Position numbers and translations under genes: made by a program. Below, in pieces: positions 39,401 to 55,885 of a stretch of DNA of 64,000 bases (positions within the stretch are counted from its first letter, which is position 1; each line of letters begins with the position of its first letter). Source of the DNA: Theocolax elegans (taxonomy: Eukaryota; Arthropoda; Insecta; Hymenoptera; Cerocephalidae); the NCBI GenBank assembly GCA_026168455.1, contig CM047425.1, forward strand, positions 97,467,580-97,531,579. The letters are read 5' to 3'. The notes under the pieces are model-generated. The model made no database searches and was not told the DNA's origin. It worked only from the letters and a program-made list of their open reading frames with translations.

Positions 39401-39935
39401 CATTTAAATCAATATTGTTTAAATAAAATGGAAAAATAAAATCTTTCAATCAACAATGCGATAACAATTTATAAATAAAAAAATACCAAAAGTGCGAAAC
39501 AAAGGAAAATAATTACTGCGCACCTTATGAAAAAAAAAAACGCACTCAACCCTATACGACATACCGCCCCCTTTATTTGTCAAGCCACCCTCACCGGACA
39601 GCTCAATTACTTGGGGTCAGTTTTACAGCCCCCCGTCTAATTCCGCGAGCGCGCGTCGAACGTCGCCGGCTGTAAATTCCCAATCAACGCGGATTATTCA
39701 CGGCGCCATAAATCCGCATCCTCGCACGCGTGCGCGCACGTAAACCCACACACCCACGCGCACACACGCACGAGCGCGCGCGTACATCCTCGTATGCGCT
39801 TGACACCCAAGCCACTTGCGAAATAATCATCGTACGCGGCTACGGTGTGACATCACTGACAGTAAAAACCAGCTCGACTTTTAGTAGCTCTAACGAGAAA
39901 GAGAGACAGAGAATGAGAGAAAAAGAGAAGAAGCG

Positions 39936-40078
39936 ATAGAGAGAGAGAGAGAGAGAGATAGACACAGAGTGAGAGAGAGAGAGAGAGATAGACACAGAGT
40001 GAGAGAGAGAGAGAGAGATAGACACAGAGTGAGAGAGAGAGAGAAAAAGAGAGAGAGTGAGAGAGAGAGAGAGAGAGG
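39936..40078 (+). repeat. 30-bp purine-rich minisatellite
   Basis: The landmark GATAGACACAGAGTGAGAGA recurs three times, exactly 30 bp apart (about 39958, 39988, 40018), embedded in a longer GA tract. Minus-strand Leu/Ser-rich frames over it are repeat by-products. Confidence 0.9.
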
Positions 40079-43000
40079 CGAACGCTGATTATGACGACGA
40101 TAATAATACGATGGACGGTTAAAGTCGCGTGTGCTCGCGGGTGAATGGAGCCATTTCAGGATCGTATACAGGGAAGTCGAATGGCGTTTGAATCGCCGAG
40201 ATTTGCCGCTCAAGAGATGGTATGGCGTTTTTAACGAGGCTCTACGACTATTTCACACAAATTTGACGGTTTTGTAGGCTGTCATTTTTACTAGGCTTTT
40301 TGTGGGCTTGTCGCGGCTATTGAAATCACAAGCTTAACTCTCTTCATTGTCTTTTCTAATATTTGTATTTAACTTTATGCTATTTTAAGTACAGGTTATT
40401 GGGTTTCCGGGTATTTTACTATATTTAACAAACCTTTTGTAGCAATATATTCATTGTTGCACTTTCACACATTGAGAAATACCAAATATTTAGAATGTAA
40501 GAGATGAGAGAATAATAGATACTGATACGATATAGACATCTATCGATTGACCGTCGCTTTGTTTGCACGTTTATGAACGAAATGATAAATACCGAACCTA
40601 TTAAATAGTGCACGGAGAAAAATGTTAGATTAACAATTACTATAATCTTTAACAAAAGAGGGACAAAACTGTCAGAATGAGGAAAAATGTTAAACTTGTT
40701 ATGGTAAAATTTATGTAGGTATATAATTATTTTTAATACGACCTCTATTAAATTTTGCCATACGTAACAATTTCTCTTATTCATATTATTTCTATAAATA
40801 AAATGTACACCACCTGTTACAATGTACGTTTCTTTAAAAAATTTATTGTATTTTTTATGTAATGCAGGAAATTGGCTATCTATTAAATCAGCTATCATTA
40901 TTTTATTAGAGTTACAAGAACTACAGCTTTTAAAGAAAATGTTGTAAATATAGATGACAAATTAAAAAGAACAAATTAAATAAATTATACAAACTTCCAT
41001 TGCTCGTACGTGACTTTATTTAGTTTCAAGTGTTCGAAACTTCAATTATTCATCAATTCAGTTTCCTGAATCCTTTATGACAATAACTAATTTTAAGATT
41101 GTCTTGACAGTAATGACAAATCAATCCACCAAATTATTAATATAATAAAGGAAATTTGATTCCATATTTGAAATATTGTAGATAAATTATTATCGTAAAC
41201 GCGAAATCAGATTAATAATACATAAAACATATATGTTAAATTTTAATAAAAATATATTTATACAATCATACGTTACGAATTATAATTAGTAATCACCGAA
41301 GTTATCAAACGATAAATTTAAAATTATAAATTAATGGATTGCTTTTGGCTCAGGTGTAAAAAAAAATTGTAAATTATATTTTCAAATAAATGGCTTATCT
41401 ATACTTTATAATTTATCTACGAAAAAATAAAAAAAATATATATATACACGATCATGTCATAGGTATCATTGAGCACTTAAGAGGTTATAAAAATTGATCA
41501 TAATTTTTTATAGTCAGTAAGAAATATAGGGAACTATATTGGATATGAAAGAGCTAATCTTCTGTTATTTGAAGCCATGGTTATTATATTTATGGTGCCA
41601 ATATTTACGCTACCATATTATTTATAAGTAATATTCAATACTTGTAAAATAATATTAATATTTAAACGTTAAAGAGGTTACACTTTAATGGATATTAGAC
41701 GAGGGTATTAGAACTTTGTTGTGTATTAATTTAATGCACAATAAATAATTTAATGGAAGGCCACGATGAGTAAGCGGCACCAGATAACTTTAATTTTTTA
41801 AAACAACAATGAATCGGTTGTAAAAGCACCGAATAAACAAATAATGTAAAGGTAACCACAAGGATTGTAAATTTTATAATCTCGTCGTCGATCGAAAATA
41901 CTTGGGATGTATCAAACGTAGATTTTACAACGAAACTTTATCGGTCCTCTTGTTTTACTTTTTGGGTTGTGTATCCATGACTTATGATCGAATATCACAG
42001 AGCGTATCTCCACCGGTGGAACACAGAACAACCCCTTAGTAACTTGAGACACAAACACATGAGGGGGTTGGGGAGGAATGGTGAAGAGGGATATACCTTA
42101 TCCTTGCCTATATCTACCAGAGTAAGACGGGGGGCATTGAGAGAGCCGAGGCATATCGAGAAGACATCTGAATATCAATAAGAATCCGATAAGAAAGGAA
42201 TATCAAATGGAGGAACGGTTGAGCGACGTTTTTATTCATTTGGTATGTACGATGGGGCTATGAATGAAGGTTAATGTACTTAATAAACGTTCCAACCAAG
42301 TAGAATATCCTCTTAAAGAGTTATTGCTTTTACGTAACTTTTTCAATGTAGTTATAAGTATAAAAGGTTCATTTACCTGGTAAATATGGTATTACCTTTT
42401 TTTCATCTTTTTTCATTCGAATTTAAATAATGTAGTAAATGTACATCGATTTTTTAAACGTAAATATTTCCTATAATTCAATGATTAAATTAATGTATAT
42501 TTATATAAATATAATTTATTTATTTTTTTAACTGTTACATATTTTACATTTACAATAATTATCAAACAGACTCGCGCACTCACATGCACTTACGCACACA
42601 CTCGCACATATATGAATAATATATATATGAAATCATCGTTAATTAAGTTTGCTTAATGTTTTATACGACATAAATATATACAATTTAAAGGATTTATTTC
42701 ACAAATAGCGTAATAATAAATTTCAACAAAAACTTTTCCATACACAATTTTTGATTTACTATATATAGTTACATTTAATTAATTATCACGAAAGATTATG
42801 ACCTGCGAAAATTAAATTTATTAGCAGTACAATAAATACAATATAATTCTTACGATATATGCGCATATATTTCAATTTAACAAACGTAATATATACAGAC
42901 TTTATGTAGTAAATTAACTTCAACGTTAATTAATATTTTCGTTGAGTGGAAAAACGGTAATCTTTATTCCTTGAAAAATAATTTTTTTTTTACTTTAAGA

Positions 43001-46000
43001 GAATAAAAAATTAGCATAACGGTATTTCGCGTTTTTAAATTCAAAATACAGTTGCCTCTTGTAGATAAAAAAGCGCTAATGTCCTTATCACACTCGACGC
43101 ACCTCTTATCTACACCCAGGGATAAAAGTAAGGAAAAAAGAACGAAACTGTAGCTGCAAAGAACGTTCTCCACGTAACATCACCTGTTGATTTTTCTTCT
43201 CACTAACGATAGCAAGGTATACCTAGATCCTTTCATTCCCACCTTATATCCAATTCGTGGTTAAAAATATAGACGGATCTTTTCATATGTTGGAGATGTA
43301 CTGATCGAGAACTGAGGAGTTCGATAAAACCAGTATATGCATTACCTTAAGGTAAAAATTATAAAATATAATGTTATTAATATCATACGAGATTAAAAAT
43401 TCATGCGGAAATACGTCCCATGTAAGATATCCCATGTAAGATATTCACGAGCGTAACCTGAAAATAAAAGGTTCGCGTCCAGTGTAATAATATCATTAAA
43501 AATCGACTGACCTCATCGAAAGCCATAACTCCATATGACCAACCGACAATTTCCCCCATAATCTCGAGGTAGATATCCACATATACAGAGAGTGTTAGTA
43601 TTTTTTTTTTGTTCAGCACAAAAGACACAACTATACGCGAACCCGAGACAACTAAATCTTAACTTGGCTGGGTGCGTCGCGCCAGTATAATTTATTCATT
43701 GGCTGGGCATTGTCTGGCTCCTGGCGTCTAAGCGCAGCTCCTAAACGAGCCGAGGCGAGACGGAGACGGATACAGACCGCAAGCGCCGAGGAATTTCGCG
43801 TCGCAGAACCCGGGATATGCAGATATGAATTACGAGATGCGTATCTCCTATACGTGAATTCATACGAGCCAAGGGCTCGGCAAGTATCAAAGTATGGGGT
43901 GAGAGAGATGGAGAGAGATTGTGGAAGGGAATGTGATCCAGGGATAGCAGTAGGAAAAGGAGATTCGAGAGGGGGGGGGGCCGGGGGTGTAGAAGCCGAT
44001 TCACCCCCTTTAGGCGAATGTCGCGGGAACGCCGAGTTGCGATATTAGTTTCGCGTGCTCTATCGGGATGCACCCAATTGCCTATTATTCACAGATTCGA
44101 ATGAGATGAGCTTTCTAAGCGAGCTTATTGCTTGTGCTTCTTAATGCACCTTTTTCTCCGCGAGTTTGCGTGTTTAATTGGTTATCGATGAGATTTCGTG
44201 CGTATATATACGAATATTGGATTACAGCGCATTTAGGCGCCTAATGCGAATACGAGAGGTACGATGCGTCTTACTTAAACAATATAAAGCAATGAGTTAT
44301 CGTTGTGAGCACGAGGAAACACACTGAGAAACATCGAGCTCGCGACGAAATTTTCTATTTTTATCTTCGCGGTAATAAAAATTGCCATAAAAGAAGTTAG
44401 TCCTATACTGTTGATTCTTTCATATAAACGATACCCACTGGGGATGGGCTTGCCTGGACAAACGTATAAACCTATAAATTGAATGCAATACGACTATTTT
44501 TATCGATTTATGTCATACCTTTACAATACTGGAATAATATTTGTATTATGATTTTTATATTCATATTTAAATTTTTTATGTGCGTAGTACAATGCATCAA
44601 TATTTAGATATGTGCGTAAAATAAATTATATTACCAAAATATACTCGCCCAAGTTCAGTTGAGAACAATGATTAAAGTAATTACTAATTAATTAAAAAGA
44701 GTTTATTTAATATTTATAAACCGTATACGTATTTTCAATTGTACATAAAAGAATTGCTAATTATATTTTTTTTAATTCAACAGTACAATTAAGTTGTGAT
44801 ACGTATATAAACCTCACATTCGTTTAATTTTGACCAAACTGTATTTATTATGCAATTTAAATCGAGTGCAAACTAACTAAATTAGGTAAAGACCAGAATA
44901 ATTTAAATGAATCAAACCGCTGGGCTATATAAAAAGAATATAAGTACTAATTAATTCGAGTGTTACAGCTTACAATAAATCGAGATCACTCGATAATTAC
45001 ATAATGCAGTATGAGATTTCAATTAAATCAGAACTTTACTTTACAATTTTGGAGTATAATAAGGTAATATTTAATTGGGTCAGCAATATATTTATTTATT
45101 TACTTAATTATTGACCACAACAGCATAACTGATAAGTTGCAGAATTTGGTATAATATTAATTATAATTAATATTAATTATTATTGATATTCAAATATTTG
45201 CACTTTATCTTTTCAATTATAGAATTGGCTATTTTGATGGCAGACTTTGAATTCAGTGGATATTACTATTTTTCTATCCTCTTTACTTCTAAAATGTAAC
45301 TTTTTAAAACTAAACATGATTACTTTTTAAATTCAACAATTCCATGAAATGTATAAAATAATAACATTGATTGTGTTTTATATCTATCTATTCTGAAACT
45401 AATGCATGGTTTTATTAATTTTTATTTGTAACATAACTTATATTTAAATAGGTCACGTACCGTAGATCGTTTACTCACACTTGGAGATTAAGTAAAATCT
45501 AAAGATACTAATCTGCAGTTAACACACTGTGTATAAAACATAGAACCCGTGAAAACTACATTCTTACAATTGAGCATTAATCAATTCGATTTAATTACTC
45601 AGCACTTGGAGGTACATGACAATGAACTTCTGACTGTATGACTATCAAAATCCGTTTACAATGTTCAAGTTGATTCACTAAGATATAGACGAATCTATAA
45701 AGAAAAAGATAATTATTGACCAATCAAGCCACTGAACAAGCGTTCCTTATATATGTATATATGTATATACGTGTACGTAGAGAGATTATACTTGATCAAA
45801 GAGTCTTCTCAAAGCAAACCTAATCAATTATTCAACGTCCGCATTTCCAGTTGCAGAGTAAAATCCCGCCCAAACAATGACTCCGAGGGAACAAAGGTCT
45901 TGCAAAATCAAAAGACGATACAAAAGAGATGAGTCGCAAAAGAAAAGAGAAAGCAGGTACAAAAAAAGTAGTCAGCTAACCGCGCAACGATTCGTGTCTA

Positions 46001-47974
46001 CGCTACACATACGTCTGTCTCTCTTCCTCGTACTATTTCAAATTCTGTCTTCTCGTTTAATGTCGTTTTCCTCTTTCCGACACTTTTCATTCCTCGCCTG
46101 GCTACGTCTCTTCTTTCCTTTTTCTATTCGTTTCTGTTTCACGTTTACTTCCATTATCAATTTAATTCATCTTATTTGCTCCTATAGTTATACCTAAATC
46201 GATTTTATTTATGCGATACTTATTTTTTATCTGTTTATCGATAGACAATTTTTCCCCTAGTTTAACATTTTTTCAAATTATCATATTTTATAAGTCTTAT
46301 GAAAATTGCTAATGATACAATTTTAACATCATCGATGTACGATAATATGTGCTATAGCAAAGAAGATCGTATAAACCTGTATGATTTTGCGGAATATAAA
46401 TAAAGAATTAAAAAACATAGCGGGTTATAAAATTGAGTACATTTTTTTCTACATATATGCCTAAATAATTCTTCCATTACAAGTTAAAATTACTTATTTC
46501 GCAGTCTCAAAAGTAATATAAAGAAAATGTAAAAGAAAGTTGCAAAAGGTCAGCCATCAGTCACTAACTTGCGGAGATTACTTTATTTTCCGTATAAAAG
46601 TGGAGTGCTCAGATCTCAAAAGTGCAGAAAAGAGAGAGAAAGTGAACATTTAAAAGTTAAGTGTTCAAGTTTCAGAGTAATTAAACTTTAGCTAATTTTC
46701 TTGATTTTTATAATGGACGTCAGAAACATATAGCCCATGTAATTTTTAAGGTACACCTGATATTTTTTAAAATTAATTCATAAATGTTCTTCTAATTTTA
46801 AAATAATTAAATTTTAAATAAAAAAAATTATATAAGTTTGCTGCAGATTTTCTAGTAAAAATACTTATCTTTTTTTATTATTGAACTGACACATTTGCAT
46901 TAAAAAAATATAGAGATGATATAATTTTTAGTTCTACCAGTCTCTATTGATTTTCAATACTACGTAAAAAAAAATAGGAAAATAGAACGTATAATCGAAA
47001 ACTCAATATTCAGCTAAAAATCGGAATTAACTGAGATAATATTCGATATCCATTTACGCATCTTTCATTATCAAGTTTTTTTTTGTATCGAATCATTTCG
47101 CTCTATAAAACACGAAAGGGAATCCTCCTGGACAATGAGAAAATGAAACCGAGTCACGCCTTTCTATGTTCATCCTCCGATGCATGTATATGCACATTAA
47201 TACTAACTAATTCAGAGTTAGTAACCGAGTCAAAACTGCGACTGTTACAAATGAATAAGAAAGATAATTCGATGAATAGTAAAATAGAATAGAAATCGCA
47301 GACGATTTTTATTTTACGTCAAACATAGTTTGTACAGCTTTATTTTTAAATTACATAATCTAATTAAGATGTTTATTAATCACAAATTTGGAAACTAAAA
47401 TTAAAATTAGAAAAAATGTTTTTTGAATTAAAAAATTATTTAACGATTATAGTTTTATTGGATTAACAACAAACTTTAAATCATTTAAATGAAATTGCTA
47501 TCTATGCTTTGTAACCACAATATTCATCCTATTATATCCGTAGATAAAATTAAATTCTCAATTTAAAAAAAATGCAAAAGAGCCTTTGTAATAGTCATAC
47601 AACTGAATTTCAGTAGATCCAAATGAAGAGAAAACGAGTAAGCTATCATCATGGAATATGTATATATATACATATAGCATGCATGTACATTCGGTTGCCT
47701 GACTAGTAATCGAGCGTTTCGGCCGCACGGCGTTCATACCAGTCTTTTTGCGCCACATTCGGCCGCATTAACAGCTATAGCACACGTGCACACGCATCAC
47801 GTATTTTACGTATATGTATATATATATACAACAAACCCCCAACGGTTTTTACGTGTATAAGCGTTCGCGCACGCGAATTACTCGACTATAGCCCCAGACC
47901 GAGGAATGGTTTTGCGGGGTAAAAACTCGCGGTACCTCGTTCCCGCTTTGAAATTCAAATGTGCGCGCTTCAGA

Positions 47975-47978
<4 letters not shown>

Positions 47979-48020
<42 letters not shown>

Positions 48021-48029
48021 CACACACAC
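47979..48029. repeat. (TA)n then (CA)n compound microsatellite
   Basis: A TA run of about 18 units passes into TTTATACACACACACACGCA. Confidence 0.9.
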
Positions 48030-48459
48030 ACGCATACAGTTCTATCCGTCTCTTTATCGTAAACACATCTATATATATATACTATGAACATTATATAGGC
48101 TTTGCATCTTTTCTCACATGCGGAATAAAAACACGAGTTGCTAATCTCAAATTGTGACTGGACGAAATTTCTCTATACAAAATATAGTACAGTGATCTTT
48201 TCTCGAGTAGAGAGTGGAATCGTATTATATACACCGGAAGGAGCAACTGTAGCGTGATCAGTTTTAACTGCGTGATTTTATGTGAATAAATTTCCTATTT
48301 AAACATTTTTTATCTTTATTATTTTGTATCATATAGTATTTAAGATAATACTTATATTTTTTTGTTATGATTATAATTAATATTTTATTATAGAAATTAA
48401 ATTAAAATTAAATATAAATTTTAATTTGTTTATTACTTTATACAATTTATAATATTTAC

Positions 48460-48491
<32 letters not shown>

Positions 48492-49409
48492 TAATTTCAG
48501 CCTTTCGGCTCAGAAATGGACATTATATTTACTTTATTATTTTTCTGATAAATATGTAAATATATCCTCGAATTAAAGTTAACATATATAAAAAAATAGT
48601 TTCATTTTTTTTATTAATAATAACTATACTATAATTCTGAACATTTATGTTTTATATATCCACTTAAGTATTTATTATTCTTTTGATAATACTTTTATTC
48701 TAGTACATTTAATCTTGTTATTGCTGTATAAGTAAAAGCATCTATCTCGTGCAGGATATACACGATAAATTGAGAATTATAATTATTGTTAATTTAGAGA
48801 AGAGACAATAGAAGTTAAATATACGTTTGACATATACATTTTAAACAACGTATTAAATATTATTTTTCATCTTACATTATCTTATTTTCTACAATCTTGC
48901 TCGCTCTATAATTACAACTTGTTAAATGCATTTCCGTTAATGTAGATAAAAAATTGTATTATCATATGAGGGTTCATTAATTTTGTTTATATAAGACGAA
49001 AATTTCCAAACTTTACTGTAAGGTATTAAAAATGTTTAAACCATACTTAAATAATATATACATAATATGTCGAATTAATATATTATATTAAAAAGAGAAA
49101 CGAACTAATAAATGCATAAATTAAATTAAATTTACAGGAAAATAAATCTGAATAATTAATAATTTAATGTTTATTTGATTTGCATTGAATAGTTTATATA
49201 ATAAATTATATAGATAAGTAATAAACAATTAAATATTGAAAATAAATTTGAAAAAATGTGTATATATACATATGTATATACTTTATTTAATTATGGGTTA
49301 TTTTCACATATACTTATAAAATTATATTTTTACGCAAAAAATGTTATAAATAATGAAAAAAATAGAAGAACAAATCATTTGTACCTAAATAGTAATAAAT
49401 AAAATTAAA

Positions 49410-49428
49410 CCGAAAAAAAAGAAAAAAA
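49410..49428 (-). terminator. Pol III terminator of the tRNA-Tyr gene
   Basis: On the minus strand the sequence directly after the discriminator base is T7, C, T8. This is a strong double oligo-T terminator for RNA polymerase III. Confidence 0.85.
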
Positions 49429-49522
49429 TCCTTCGAGCCGGATTTGAACCAGCGACCTATGGATATCTGAATGTATAAATGCCAACTACAGTCCACCGCT
49501 CTACCAACTGAGCTATCGAAGG
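49429..49522 (-). tRNA. tRNA-Tyr (anticodon GTA) with a 21-nt intron
   Basis: Read on the minus strand, the gene starts CCTTCGATAGCTCAGTTGG and ends CCGGCTCGAAGG plus discriminator A. The acceptor stem (CCTTCGA with TCGAAGG), D arm (GCTC/GAGC), anticodon stem (GTGGA/TCCAT) and T arm (GCTGG/CCGGC with loop TTCAAAT) all pair. The anticodon loop reads CTGTAG then A, giving anticodon GTA. A 21-nt intron (TTGGCATTTATACATTCAGA plus T) sits directly after position 37, the canonical place for eukaryotic nuclear tRNA introns and usual in tRNA-Tyr. Box A and box B sequences are intact, and two T runs (T7, then T8) immediately downstream serve as a Pol III terminator, so the gene looks functional. The mature form is 73 nt before CCA addition. 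Confidence 0.96.
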
Positions 49523-50886
49523 TCTTGATGAACGACGGTGATTTGTGCGTTCGTAAACCGGTTTATGTCATTTACGTTGTTTTAACCATATTAAAAAAAG
49601 ATGTGGGATTATATACACCGTGTCTACAATTTACATTTCAATATATATTCTATCGTTTATTAATCCAAGGTCAGAGTTTATGCTAACCTCGCGTACATAT
49701 CGTTAGTCATCCGTGCTCGATTCTAAAAATAGCCTTCTCTAACTATCAAACTCTCGTGTCCATTAAATATACATTTAATATTAAAAATCCATTTAATCGC
49801 GTAAACTGTCATTAACAACCGTATACATAAACAATAAAAAAAAAAGAAGTCGATGTACATAAACAAAGAAACTACGAGAACAAGTAACTCGATCGCACGG
49901 AAAAATATAGGTTAAGTTTACAATAACATAAACAAAAAATAAATTACATATGAAATGAGTTTTTGTTGACAGCCAATGTTTCGAGATTTCGCGCGTGAAG
50001 TAATATTGTCGGTACAACCTTGACTAATCGAATCTAACCTAAAATAATTAAAAATGTCACTCACTGTTTTTAAGTTGTTGCAAATTCTGAATAGCCCATC
50101 AAAGTTTTCTCGTCAAATCTTTGGATGAATCACTTTGTTCGTACAGTGTAAACGTGACGAGACACAAGAAATCATCGCGGAACTTTGGTCTTTTTGATAG
50201 ACCCACCAAGATACAACGAAGATTCGACACTTCGTAAACTTTTAGCTGCAACTGTATATATATATACAAATAAACACGTTTTGTTGATACTTTTAGACAT
50301 CTGTCGGCGGATCGAGGAACAAATTTTTTTTCGGAATTATCGACTGATGATAAATTTTATTTACATTACATTTGAGCATTAAATTTCATAATATTGGATA
50401 ATTAATGGTTGGGTAATGTACCTATTCGATTAAACTTTTCATTTACTGACTCTGAGTACAATAAATCTTAAATCAATAGAAAACATTTATAATATTACTT
50501 TTGATCCGGCATGCAAAACCGGTTGTCATCAATATTAAACTTATTTCCACATCAAAGTCAGAAACATTCTGTAATAAGTAGAATTTGAATGTAAAGTATC
50601 GCATTCGTATATAAACAAAATACGTTTAACGATCATAAAGGAATAAAAAAATTGAAAGGGTGCCGTGTAATAGAGGGGGATTATGGGGGGTGTAAAAAAT
50701 TGGCGGGAAAATATAAGAAGATGGATTTCCGAGTGAAACCGGGTGTAACGCCGGCATTACCGACCGAGATATATATAGTCTAAACGGCAGCACACCGGCG
50801 GTTTGTCGCGCTTTATGTGCAGTTGGTCTTCTCGCGTGTGCGCATTTCGCGAACGGCGGCGCGTACGCGCAGACCATCGCGAGGAA
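49523..50886. other. Interval between tRNA-Tyr and mof, including the presumed mof promoter and 5' UTR
   Basis: AT-rich up to about 50620, then sharply GC-richer until the mof start codon. A TATATATA word lies at about 50769-50777, followed by CTAAACGGCAGCAC, and CpGs are frequent from 50740 onward. The 5' UTR and transcription start probably fall here, but the exact start cannot be read from the sequence. No separate gene is seen; the minus-strand frame at 50626-50946 overlaps the mof first exon and is a shadow. Confidence 0.5.
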
Positions 50887-55406
<4,520 letters not shown>

Positions 55407-55885
55407 CTTTTACAGTGACATAACATCTCGTTTTTACCATTCCTGACATCTACGTATTTACCGATCTTCTGTAGGTTGAAGAGTTAAATTCCCTTAGGTC
55501 AATGTTTCAAAATTAAATTGAACAACTTGTACTTTCCACGATTTACCAGTTCGATCGATGTTTGCAAAAGATCAAAATATAAAACGTGTTCTTGACTAAA
55601 TGTGAGAAAAATTCTACTAGTAGTTCGAGAAAATTGTCATTAAACAGTATTAACCGCATTACTAGTGATCGTGTGGAGTAAGAAAAAATAATACGAATTT
55701 TTCTACGTAAAGATTCGTTTACTTGTGCTTCATGTGGATAATGCGTCGGTTTATTACTTATACTTCTGAAATGTAAATTATGTAATTTATCTTAACTTAA
55801 ATATTAGGTTATTGTCATGATAAGATTAGATTTTAGAATTGTATATATAATCTTGAAGAATGGTAACTTCAAAAAGTTACTGCAC
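55407..55885. other. Short convergent interval shared by two 3' ends
   Basis: Only 479 bp separate the mof stop codon from the stop codon of the oppositely oriented oxidase gene. Both 3' UTRs must lie here and may overlap. There is no clear canonical AATAAA on the plus strand close to the mof stop, so the cleavage sites cannot be placed. Confidence 0.6.

Larger units (their letters stand above)
34860..40330. other. Gene-free interval with the densest GC-richer islands
   Basis: Islands lie at about 34900-35480, 35950-36800, 37690-38220, 38690-39180 and 39540-40260, separated by short AT-rich spacers. Open frames up to 110 codons occur on both strands of the same DNA and mutually overlap. That is expected of GC-richer sequence with few stop codons, and none shows a domain, signal peptide or sustained codon structure I recognise. 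The interval could equally be intergenic or part of a large intron of a gene outside the window. A regulatory role is possible, but nothing in the sequence proves it. Confidence 0.4.
40330..49428. other. Gene-free interval; islands at 41880-42260, 43050-44460, 45830-46200 and 47080-48260
   Basis: No gene is supported. The frame at 40425-40898 on the minus strand (157 codons) is the longest in the gene-free part. It is AT-driven (Ile, Asn, Phe, Tyr), with no family resemblance, and is treated as chance. The 43660-44080 island is GC-rich and contains a G10 run (43971-43980) flanked by further G runs. A 14-bp direct repeat, CCCATGTAAGATAT, is tandemly doubled at 43418-43445. AT-rich spacers hold simple ATT/ATTT runs, for example near 48460-48490. 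Confidence 0.4.

Noticed and set aside
40425..40898. 157-codon minus-strand frame
   Set aside because: Composition is dominated by Ile, Asn, Phe and Tyr as expected of AT-rich DNA. There is no domain and no supporting exon structure nearby.
48440..48535. ATT/ATTT repeats followed by TTTCAGCCTTTCGGCTCAGAAA, resembling a retroposon 3' tail
   Set aside because: A simple-repeat tail next to a short hairpin-like word is suggestive, but no body of a LINE or SINE, target duplication or second copy could be found in the window.
50815..50886. Upstream in-frame ATG for mof
   Set aside because: It would add 24 residues of Arg/Cys-rich sequence and has T at -3, while the ATG at 50887 has a purine at -3 and G at +4. 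It cannot be fully excluded.
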